The notes under the pieces were generated by a model, which saw nothing but the letters and a program-made list of their open reading frames with translations, was not told where the DNA came from and searched no databases. Below, in pieces: positions 23,399 through 29,635 of a stretch of DNA of 29,635 nt (within the stretch, counting starts at the first letter, position 1; every line of letters starts with the position of its first letter). A program made the position numbers and the translations under genes. Source of the stretch: JBFELO01 sp041552055. GTDB lineage: Bacteria; Acidobacteriota; Thermoanaerobaculia; Thermoanaerobaculales; Sulfomarinibacteraceae. Location of the stretch: positions 1-29,635 of the forward strand of contig JBFELO010000051.1 of NCBI GenBank assembly GCA_041552055.1, in the 5' to 3' direction.

Positions 23399-23635
23399 AG
23401 TCAAAGAGCCGAAAAGTCCAGCGCACCCGCTCACGTTTCAGAAACGTTTCGGCGCTATCGGTCGATTCGCCGACGAGCAAACCAAACCGCAGATAGCGCA
23501 GATATCCGCAGATAGTCGCACCCGGGGATGTTCGATCTGCGTACATCTGCGTGATCTCCGGTTTCTCCGTCTTCACCATGGTGGCCCTTTTATTCGTTCG
23601 ACTTTTCGACTTTTCAACCTTTCGACTCTTTGACT
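23399..23635. repeat. Two-layer nested inverted repeat between the GPW paralogs
   Basis: This fills most of the 310-bp gene-free gap 23376-23685. The outer layer is agtcaaagagccgaa (23399-23413) against ttcgactctttgact (23621-23635), one mismatch, with further ttcgacttttcgac repeats on the right side. The inner layer is a cgcagat-type module at 23484-23515 against its inverted copy at 23534-23564, agreeing at about 24 of 30 positions. The centre contains cccgggg. It could form a long interrupted hairpin in RNA or a cruciform in DNA. Confidence 0.75.
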
Positions 23636-23685
23636 CTTTCACCGTTCCATGGTGTGGCGAGCCGCACCCTTCCTTTGGTGACTCG

Positions 23686-25911
23686 TCAACGTCTGCGTCC
23701 TCCACCGCTCGGTCGTGCTCCACCGCCGCCGCGGTTGTAGCTCTGGGTCCGTTGCGCGCCCCGCTGACGGGCACTGTAGTCGCGCTGCACGGACGCGCCC
23801 GTCGACGGACGAGTGTACGACGGCTGTTGGGGTCGCGTTGAGGGAGCTTGCTGGACCCCGGTCGACGGCCTGGTCTGCGGCGTCGACGGCCTGGTCTGTG
23901 GTGTCGATGGTCGGGTCTGTTGTGTCGAAGGTCTCGTCTGAGCGCTCGGCAGATCGGTCTTCGACCAGTCCCCCTTGTCTCGCCGGTCCCAGGTGCCGTC
24001 CTGATTCCGCCGGTAGACATTTCCGTCGCGATCGGTCAGCACGTTGTTGGAGCGATCCTGGGCGACCGCCGCCTGTTTGCGGGCCGTCCTGTCGCGGGTG
24101 TCGACGACCTTGTTGGCGTTCTCCGCGCGGTTGTAGATGTTGTTGTTCGGCCGCGTCGCGGGACGGGGTCGCGCGCCGCCCGCCGGTGGTCGCGACGCAC
24201 CGGCGTGCATGCCGGCCCTGTACCCGTGCCAGTAGCCCCGGTGGTACCCGGCCCGGTAGCCGTGCCGGTAGCCGTACCACGGGTACGGTCGGTACCTGCC
24301 CGGACCCCACCAACCGTAGGCACCGCCGGTGCCGATGGTCAGATGGAACGGTCCGTTGCTGTAGCTGAAGCCGAAGGACCAGCCGTACCACGGGTTGTAG
24401 CGGACATGGAAGCCCCAGGTGGAGGGCCTGGGGTAGTAGTAGTGGCCCCACCACGGCCGGTAGTACCACCCGGTGCCGTACATCATGCAGCCGTGGTAGT
24501 GGTAGCTGCCCGTGTAACCCGCCGTGTAGCCCACGTACACCACCTCCGGCGTCGAATCGTACACATAGACGTAGGTCACGTTGTGGTTGGGGTCGGACGG
24601 CGGAATGTCGTAGATCTCCTTGGGGATCTCGGTCGCGACCTTCCAGGGACCGGTTGCCGCGTCGGAGACGTACCACACGCCGTCGTCGCAGCAGTAGTAG
24701 GCGTCACGGTACTTGATGACCTGAGACTGGGTGTTGACGGCGGAGGTCAGTTCGGTGCCTTCCACGGGCTCGAACTTGGGCTTGCCGTCGTACTCGACGG
24801 TGGTGGAAGCATCCATCGTGACCGCCGCGGTCTGCGGGATTGCCGCGTCCAGCACGGCCTCGCGTGCCTCGTCGGTACCGGCCACGCTCACCAGCATGTG
24901 GCCGTTCTCGGAGTCGAGCGGGATCGAAGCGAAGGTCTCCGGCAGCTCGTCCGGGGGCACGAAGGTCCACGTGTCAGTCGCGAGCGAGCTCGACGAGAAC
25001 CAACGGCCCGACAGCAGCACGTAGTAGCGCTGCGCACCGATGTCGAACACCACGTCCGAGTCGGTGTTGGAGACGTACAGCAGGTCGGTTTCTGCGATCG
25101 GTGCCATGGCAGGTTCACCGTCGATGAAGATGAGCTCCGCCGGCTCGGTAGAGACCACGATCTCCGGCGTCCGCGTGTCCTTTTCGGCTCCCTCGGCCTC
25201 CTCGGTCTCCTCCGGTGGCGGCGGAGTCACGGCTGCCACCTCGGACGGCGGGTTTGGCTCGGGTCGCCAGGGTCCCATGATGTCCCGAGCGGAGAACCAC
25301 CCCTCGTTGGCACTCAGGTAGTAGGCCTTGCTCTTGTTGTGGTACACGATGAGGAACGGCGTGTTGACCACGCGTTGCAGCTTCGACCCCTCGACATCCT
25401 CGAGCTTCGGGTCGCCATCGACCAGGACCAGCAGCGACGGGACGTAGGCGATGATGATTATCGGTGGATCGTTCTTCAGCTCCAGCTCTCGCACTTCGCC
25501 CTCGAGAATGTCGAGGCTCGCCAGCAGCCGGTCGAGAGACAGGTCTACGTCCCAGGTCGGGATCTCCCGTTCGAGCAACGCGGCGAGCTGGCGCTGCTCC
25601 TCGTCGCTCAGCTCGGGGAAGCGCACATTCGGCACCTCGACAGTGACGATGTCGACGTTGCGGGTGTCACGATCGACGGCGAGACGGGCCGTGATCCAGA
25701 CCGCTCCGAATGCCGGCTCGCCCGTACCCTTCTTCACCGACACCGCAGCCCGGCTTTCCATCAGATCTTCGGTGAAGCTGTCGACCTGGGGTTGGTACAA
25801 GGTCACAACGTAATCGCCGATCTCGGTCTCCTTGGGCCAGCCCGTGTCCTCCGCCGCCAAGGGAAGGACCACGAACAACGCCACGACCATCACCGCCAAT
25901 TCCAATCGCAT
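23686..25911 (-). CDS. Exported Trp-rich 'GPW' repeat protein, paralog 2
   Basis: This 741-residue protein has a signal peptide (MRLELAVMVVALFVVLPLAA) and the same order of domains as the neighbouring paralog. YQPQVDSF and FGAVWITARLAVDRDTR are shared N-terminal landmarks. Three DGDP/DGEP units follow (EGWFSARDIMGPWRP; SGRWFSSSSLATDTW; GVWYVSDAATGPWKV), then PSDPNHNVTYVYVYD, a Tyr/Trp/Gly-rich block and a C-terminal NNVLTDRDGNVYRRNQDGTW motif. It differs in having a 30-residue acidic/Pro insert after unit 1, a His/Tyr/Gly-rich RHGYRAGYHRGYWHGYRAG stretch and a tail of TRPSTPQ heptad repeats ending in Gly/Arg. The second unit has DTW where GPW is expected. The ATG at 25911 has aaggag 5 nt upstream. 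Function is unknown; export and an extended tail suggest a cell-surface or periplasmic role. Confidence 0.85.
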   Translation of the reverse strand: MRLELAVMVVALFVVLPLAAEDTGWPKETEIGDYVVTLYQPQVDSFTEDLMESRAAVSVKKGTGEPAFGAVWITARLAVDRDTRNVDIVTVEVPNVRFPELSDEEQRQLAALLEREIPTWDVDLSLDRLLASLDILEGEVRELELKNDPPIIIIAYVPSLLVLVDGDPKLEDVEGSKLQRVVNTPFLIVYHNKSKAYYLSANEGWFSARDIMGPWRPEPNPPSEVAAVTPPPPEETEEAEGAEKDTRTPEIVVSTEPAELIFIDGEPAMAPIAETDLLYVSNTDSDVVFDIGAQRYYVLLSGRWFSSSSLATDTWTFVPPDELPETFASIPLDSENGHMLVSVAGTDEAREAVLDAAIPQTAAVTMDASTTVEYDGKPKFEPVEGTELTSAVNTQSQVIKYRDAYYCCDDGVWYVSDAATGPWKVATEIPKEIYDIPPSDPNHNVTYVYVYDSTPEVVYVGYTAGYTGSYHYHGCMMYGTGWYYRPWWGHYYYPRPSTWGFHVRYNPWYGWSFGFSYSNGPFHLTIGTGGAYGWWGPGRYRPYPWYGYRHGYRAGYHRGYWHGYRAGMHAGASRPPAGGARPRPATRPNNNIYNRAENANKVVDTRDRTARKQAAVAQDRSNNVLTDRDGNVYRRNQDGTWDRRDKGDWSKTDLPSAQTRPSTQQTRPSTPQTRPSTPQTRPSTGVQQAPSTRPQQPSYTRPSTGASVQRDYSARQRGAQRTQSYNRGGGGARPSGGGRRR
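23861..23944. repeat. Four tandem 21-bp repeats inside GPW paralog 2
   Basis: Four direct 21-bp units (23861-23881, 23882-23902, 23903-23923, 23924-23944) encode TRPST-x-Q heptads on the minus strand. The first two are nearly identical and the last two have diverged. Such repeats change number easily by slippage and may vary between strains. Confidence 0.85.
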
Positions 25912-26047
25912 GGGTTCTCCTTCATGTCGCGGGGTGCAGTCTCTCCGCGCTTTGGGAACGCCCATTTCCGCACACAGAGGTCTGCCCCACTGCCAACCCG
26001 CTCCATGGCAAGGGGTATTCCGAGGTCCGCACCCCTCGTCGTGCTGC

Positions 26048-27178
26048 CTAGACAATTTCCTTCAGGTATTTCTCCCGCGCCAGCCGCCAGAACACCACCA
26101 GGAACGCCGTCAGTGGGATCGCCAGGATCATGCCGGTGATCCCACTCAGCGCGGAACCCCAGAAAAAGATGGCCAGGATGATCACGATCGGGTGAAGACC
26201 GGTTCGGTCACCCATGATCTTCGGGGTGAGTATGTAGCTCTCGATCAGCTGCACGACGGTGAAAACAACCAGCACCAGTACCACCTTCAGCAGTCCGCCA
26301 CCACTCTGGAAGAAGGCAAGCGGCAGGGCGGTGCCGAGGCCGATGATGCTGCCCAGGTAGGGGATGATGTTGAGGAAGCCGAGCAACAAGCCAATGATGA
26401 ACCCGTACCTCAGGCCCACCAGTGAGAACCCGATCGCGTACAGCACGCCCTGCAGGAACGCGATCACGAGCTGACCGCGGAAAAAGGCGACGATGATCTC
26501 GACGAACTGGTTCGCCAGGTAGGCGACGTCCTTCCGCGTCTCGGGCTTGAGAAAGGTCAGATACCGCTCGATGTCGAACGCACCCTTCTTGTCGACCCAC
26601 AGGAAGAAGGCGAAGTAGATCGGGGTCACGACCCAGCACATCAGCGCCCCGACCGCCGACACCGCGCCCGCACCTGCCGACAGCGCGCCGCGCCCCACCG
26701 CCTCGAGCCCGTCCACGATCGTGCCCTGCTGCCCGCTCAGAACGCTGCGGACCGACTGGAGGTACGGATGGTTCTGCACGAACTCCACGAATCGTGGCGC
26801 TCGCTCCTTGACCCAGGCCGCCACCGCCTGCGACCACTCCGGCAGGTTGCTGATCAAACCGCTCACCTGATCGACCAGCAGCGCGCCGAAAAACCAGAAG
26901 AACACGGTGAGGGGAATCACGGCCGACAGGAAGAGCGCGATCAAGGCGAACACTCGTCCCAGCTTCAGCCTGTCCCTGAGCCACTCGTAGTACGGCTGGA
27001 ACACCAGCGCCGCCACCCCGGCCACGGCCAGCGGCAGGAACACGTTGGAGAAACGGCTGAAGAACGCCCCGATGAGCCAGAACAGGCCGCCCACCGCCAC
27101 CACGATGACGACCGCGGCCACGATCGTGATGGCGGCGGCCACGGTGCTCCGCTGCCGTTCGCTGAGCTGGAGGTTCAT
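26048..27178 (-). CDS. AI-2E family transporter (PerM/YdiK/TqsA type)
   Basis: This 376-residue inner-membrane protein has the AI-2E_transport (UPF0118) pattern. Two N-terminal TM helices (about 12-60, including FLPLAVAGVAALVFQPYYEWL), a further TM pair, an extracytoplasmic helical segment (about 105-150), and a C-terminal half with the family-typical GLRYGFIIGLLLGFLNIIPYLGSIIG block. The end ILTPKIMGDRTGLHPIVIILAI is diagnostic. Family members export various small molecules or ions; AI-2 transport is only established for TqsA, so the substrate is unknown. The ATG at 27178 has aggag 7 nt upstream. A 136-bp gap separates its stop from the upstream end of GPW paralog 2. A G-rich tract lies about 60 bp upstream of the start. 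Confidence 0.93.
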   Translation of the reverse strand: MNLQLSERQRSTVAAAITIVAAVVIVVAVGGLFWLIGAFFSRFSNVFLPLAVAGVAALVFQPYYEWLRDRLKLGRVFALIALFLSAVIPLTVFFWFFGALLVDQVSGLISNLPEWSQAVAAWVKERAPRFVEFVQNHPYLQSVRSVLSGQQGTIVDGLEAVGRGALSAGAGAVSAVGALMCWVVTPIYFAFFLWVDKKGAFDIERYLTFLKPETRKDVAYLANQFVEIIVAFFRGQLVIAFLQGVLYAIGFSLVGLRYGFIIGLLLGFLNIIPYLGSIIGLGTALPLAFFQSGGGLLKVVLVLVVFTVVQLIESYILTPKIMGDRTGLHPIVIILAIFFWGSALSGITGMILAIPLTAFLVVFWRLAREKYLKEIV

Positions 27179-27238
27179 CTCTCGCTCCTCCGATCCTGAT
27201 CGCGGCCATCGTACAGGTGTCCGAGCCGGTTATTCAAT

Positions 27239-27291
27239 GGGGATGGGGATGAGGGTATGGGGGTTGAGGAGGTGAGGGGGTGAGGGCCGAA
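27239..27291 (+). repeat. G-rich tract with canonical G-quadruplex pattern
   Basis: Positions 27239-27263 contain four G-runs (GGGG, GGGG, GGG, GGGGG) separated by loops of 2-4 nt, which fits the standard G3+N1-7 quadruplex pattern. The purine-rich tract continues to 27291. It lies in the 683-bp gap 27179-27861, about 60 bp upstream of the AI-2E gene start (opposite strand). Confidence 0.6.
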
Positions 27292-27350
27292 GTCGAGGCA
27301 CCCATCGAGTGGGAACACGGGGCTCGGGAAAGAGGGATTCGGGACCAGGG

Positions 27351-27596
27351 CCGCCCACCCTCCCGCTCTTCATCTTCGTCCTCTTCTGCTCATTCGCTCC
27401 AACTGCCCGACCCCCGATGCGCCCTCTCCCCGGCGCGTTGCCCGAGGTTGCCCCCTTTGACAATGTTGGGACCCCGTGGCCCGTTCCTAGCGGTTGGCGC
27501 TGCTCCCAACATTGTCAAAGACGGCACGCCCGCACAACGCGCTGTCATCGACCACGCGGTCGGGTTGACCACCTGACACCCGACGCGACCTCTCCG
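27351..27596. repeat. Hairpin repeat element, copy 2
   Basis: This copy has a perfect 17-bp inverted repeat: ctttgacaatgttggga (27455-27471) and tcccaacattgtcaaag (27504-27520), with a 32-nt loop ending ggttggcgctgc as in copy 1. Shared flanks include ccgaggttgccccc on the left and acggcacgcccgcac on the right. Degenerate direct repeats (27403-27429 and 27571-27595) bound it about 166 bp apart. It is the better-preserved of the two copies. Confidence 0.78.
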
Positions 27597-27603
27597 GCGC
27601 GCC

Positions 27604-27805
27604 CTCCGTCGCCTCTCTGTGTCTCTGTGTCTCTATGCCTCTGTGGTTCTCTGCAGGAGGGCGGGCGGTGCTCCCTGCTCCGGGTGGGCGGTGGATCTCG
27701 CATCCTGAATCTTGGATCGTGCCTCCGGTCGGGCGATCGAGCGACCAGCGACCAGAAGCGGGTGGGTGGGAGCTTCGTGTCTTCGAGTCTTCGTGGTTCT
27801 TCGTT
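27604..27805. repeat. Composite module region upstream of the IMPDH-like gene
   Basis: In order: a ctctgtgtctctgtgtctcta/tgcctctgtggttc-type unit (27612-27652), a G-rich linker (gagggcgggcgg), a gcgatcgagcgaccagcgaccag unit (27730-27765, partial) and a cttcgagtcttcgtggttc unit (27775-27802). The gap then runs into a TATGCT hexamer (27842-27847), a possible -10 element for the next gene. No gene is seen. Confidence 0.65.
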
Positions 27806-27861
27806 CCCGGACGAATCATGCTCGTTCCGGGACATCTGCGATATGCTAGAAAGTCGGGGCA

Positions 27862-29331
27862 ATGGACATGACCGAACTCGACCCGCGCTGGATCGGCAGG
27901 ACCTTCGACGACTTCCTGTTCCGCCCACAACGGGGGATCTCCGACTCGCGGCGCCACATCGCGCTGACATCCAATCTCACCCGAAGTCTCGACATCGAGC
28001 TGCCCATCGTGTCCGCCAACATGGACAGCGTGACAGGTCGTCAGATGGCCGAGGCGATGGCCTTGGAGGGCGGCATCGGCATCGTCCATCGCGCGATGCC
28101 GATCGATCGTCAGGCGGAGATCGTCCGTCGGATCAAGAGAAGTTACGGCGCGATCATCGACGAGCCGTTCCGGCTGCCGCGCGGGACCTCGATCCGGGAC
28201 GCCAAGACGTTTGCCAGACGCCACCACATCCACGCCATCCTGATCGAGGAGAGCGCGGGCAGCGCAGTCCTCGCCGGGCTGCTCACCGCGCGCGACATCC
28301 CCTGGATGGAAGAGCTCGAGGACCGTCCGGTCGACGACTTCATGACGCCGTTCGAGCGGCTCCACACCAGCGCACCCGGCATCAGCGAAGACGCGGCCGA
28401 GCGCATCATGTTCGACAAGCGGATCGAGCGATTGCCGCTGGTGGATGACGATCGGCACATCAGGGGATTGATCACCCTGCGCGACATCCTGTTCTTCCGC
28501 CGCCGGCCGTTCTCGTCCAAAGACCCCAGGGGGAGGTTGCTCGTCGGGGCTGCGATCGGTGCCCGTGGCGACTATCTCGACCGAGCCGCCGCACTGGTCG
28601 AGGCCGACGTGGACTGCCTGGTGATCGACATCGCCCACGGCCACTCCGACGTGATGGCCGATGCCATGGAAAGAGTTCGAAACCGATTCGAAGGTGCGCA
28701 GCTGATCTGCGGCAACGCCGCTACCGGCGACGGGGCTCGATTCCTCGTCGACCGTGGAGCCGATGCGGTCAAGGTGGGGGTCGGACCCGGTCGCGGCTGC
28801 CGGACGCGGCTCGAGACTGCCGCAGGTGTGCCCCAGCTCCAAGCCGTCCGCGAAGCGTGGTGTGCGGTCGGAGACGAGGTGCCGATCATCGCCGACGGCG
28901 GCGTCGTGCACGACAAGGACATCTTCCTGGCCCTGATCTGCGGCGCCTCGTGCGTCATGCTGGGCAGCGCGCTGTCGGGCACCGACGAATCTCCCGGCCA
29001 CGTCATCGAGGATCCTGCGACCCACACCAAGCGCAAGATCTACCGCGGCATGACCTCGCCTCAGGCCGTCTTCGAGTCGCACTACGACGATCAGAACGGC
29101 GAGTTCGACGAGTCGGCGCTCGACACTCCGGCCGAGGGTCAGGAGATCCAGGTCCCCTACCGGGGCAGCGTGGTCGACATTCTGCACCGTATCCGCGGCC
29201 ACCTGCGCTCGGCGGTGTCGTACGCCGGCGAGGACTCACTCGCCAAGGCGCGGGGCAAGATCCTGCCCGATCCCCTCGAGTACCTGATCCCGCTCAGCGA
29301 GGCCGCACGCCGCGAGTCGTACGAGAGGTGA
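27862..29331 (+). CDS. guaB: IMP dehydrogenase / GMP reductase family enzyme with CBS domains (divergent)
   Basis: The 489-residue protein has the IMPDH layout. A TIM barrel starts TFDDFLFRPQRG and contains LPIVSANMDSVTG. Two CBS domains are inserted at about 100-210 (VDDFMTPFERLHTSAPGISEDAAE is in the second). The barrel resumes with ICGNAATGDGARFLVDRGADAVKVGVGPG. The catalytic-Cys loop is GPGRGCRTR (308-316), with Cys313 in place but GRGCR instead of the usual GSICT. The phosphate site IIADGGV and the GSALSGTDESPG loop are present. The flap region after YRGMTS lacks an obvious Arg-Tyr pair: SHYDD aligns by eye with DRYFQ of E. coli GuaB. The later segment EGQEIQVPYRGSV recalls GMP reductase. 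NAD-dependent oxidation of IMP to XMP is the first guess, GMP reductase the alternative. Start ATG 27862; ATG 27868 is also possible. Confidence 0.88.
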   Translation: MDMTELDPRWIGRTFDDFLFRPQRGISDSRRHIALTSNLTRSLDIELPIVSANMDSVTGRQMAEAMALEGGIGIVHRAMPIDRQAEIVRRIKRSYGAIIDEPFRLPRGTSIRDAKTFARRHHIHAILIEESAGSAVLAGLLTARDIPWMEELEDRPVDDFMTPFERLHTSAPGISEDAAERIMFDKRIERLPLVDDDRHIRGLITLRDILFFRRRPFSSKDPRGRLLVGAAIGARGDYLDRAAALVEADVDCLVIDIAHGHSDVMADAMERVRNRFEGAQLICGNAATGDGARFLVDRGADAVKVGVGPGRGCRTRLETAAGVPQLQAVREAWCAVGDEVPIIADGGVVHDKDIFLALICGASCVMLGSALSGTDESPGHVIEDPATHTKRKIYRGMTSPQAVFESHYDDQNGEFDESALDTPAEGQEIQVPYRGSVVDILHRIRGHLRSAVSYAGEDSLAKARGKILPDPLEYLIPLSEAARRESYER

Positions 29332-29475
29332 GCCCCCGCCCGCCCGGAGCAAGGAGCAGAGAGCACCTTCCGCTCGCGTTCGAGTCCGAGCCCGCGTCCG
29401 TGCCCGGTCCGCCCACATCCCCGTGGTGAGTCGCTCGTCGCTCGTCGCTTGATCCCCGCCCGCCCACAGAAACAT
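29332..29475. repeat. Intergenic modules after the IMPDH-like gene
   Basis: Immediately after the stop is a cccgcccgcccgg linker, then a CCGT/CCGA-rich unit (about 29370-29410), then an inverted gagcgacgagcgac module (reads gtcgctcgtcgctcgtcgc on plus, about 29430-29449) and another cccgcccgccc linker. These are the same components as at 10970-11172, in inverted order for the last part. No gene is seen. Confidence 0.65.
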
Positions 29476-29476
29476 C

Positions 29477-29635
29477 CATGTCATCCTGAGCGAGGAGCGA
29501 GCCGCCAGGCGATGGACGAGTCGAAGGATCCCCTCGACTTCCCGGAGCGACGGTCCGATCGCGCCGACTCTCCTGCTCGATGGGATACTTCGACTCGCCC
29601 GGCACTCAAGTGCCTGAGTGCCGGGCTCGCTCAGA
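29477..29635. repeat. Nested inverted-repeat element, cut by the window edge
   Basis: Three nested pairs are present: ctgagcgag (29486-29494) with ctcgctcag (29626-29634); gagtcgaag (29518-29526) with cttcgactc (29588-29596); and a 12-bp hairpin gcccggcactca / tgagtgccgggc (29597-29608 and 29615-29626). All arms are perfect. The text 'gtcatcctgagcgag...gtcgaaggatc' is a widespread bacterial intergenic repeat type from my general knowledge. The element probably continues beyond the window. Confidence 0.75.

Noticed and set aside
23376..24020. N-terminal extension of GPW paralog 1 through the intergenic repeat
   Set aside because: The frame is open but reads repeat DNA and the end of paralog 2 antisense; the signal peptide and ribosome-binding site place the start at 23375.
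23848..26139. Long plus-strand open frame (763 codons) opposite GPW paralog 2
   Set aside because: The opposite strand has a signal peptide, a good ribosome-binding site and clear paralogy; this frame is a low-complexity Val/Arg/His shadow.

Overview
The window is GC-rich chromosomal DNA, apparently from a Gram-negative-type bacterium. It carries an OprO/OprP-like outer-membrane porin, several Sec signal peptides, a PilT-type ATPase and an ECF sigma/anti-sigma pair. The housekeeping genes and the very unusual composite intergenic repeats would fit an uncultured-type lineage such as Acidobacteriota (Thermoanaerobaculia-like). That placement is an inference from style and was not tested by any search. 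No phage, plasmid, transposase, CRISPR, rRNA or tRNA gene was seen.

Layout. Positions 31-6261 (minus strand) hold a compact operon read from right to left: phoH, a PgpH-type 7TM-HD phosphodiesterase, ybeY, a CNNM/CorC-type CBS membrane protein, era and a glutaredoxin. Most junctions overlap. This is a conserved RNA-processing/ribosome-assembly neighbourhood with a cyclic-di-AMP phosphodiesterase inside it. Next (6489-9347, minus) come a PduO-type cobalamin adenosyltransferase and a three-gene overlapping operon: ECF sigma factor, zinc-finger anti-sigma factor, and exported double-PDZ protein. Divergent from these is a PilT/PilU-like ATPase with an extra coiled-coil tail (9508-10944). Then follow mgtE (plus), yicC and a degenerate crotonase-fold protein (minus), leucyl aminopeptidase and a DusB-like tRNA dihydrouridine synthase (plus), and the porin (plus). 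Two unknown envelope proteins (19612-21148, plus) lie ahead of two tandem paralogous exported proteins of a Trp-rich 'GPW' repeat family (21276-25911, minus). An AI-2E-family permease (minus) and a divergent IMP dehydrogenase/GMP reductase-family enzyme with CBS domains (plus) close the window.

The most unusual content is between the genes. Most of the longer intergenic regions, and two shorter ones, are assembled from a small vocabulary of short sequence modules reused in different order and orientation and often joined by G/C-rich linkers such as GGGCGGGCGG. The modules are: (a) a 'cgcagatNN' tandem unit; (b) a 'gtctttgtgtcttcgtggtt' unit; (c) a 'gagcgacgagcgac' unit; (d) a CCGT-rich unit; (e) an 'agtcaaagagtcgaa' unit; (f) a ~260-bp hairpin element present twice, each copy bounded by ~25-bp direct repeats; (g) a nested inverted repeat at the right edge. 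Several are arranged as nested inverted repeats that could fold into long hairpins. None encodes a credible protein.

A second recurring signal is a -10-like hexamer ending exactly 6 nt before a start codon at five places, as expected for leaderless mRNAs. Function and start calls come from reading motifs by eye; no database search was possible.
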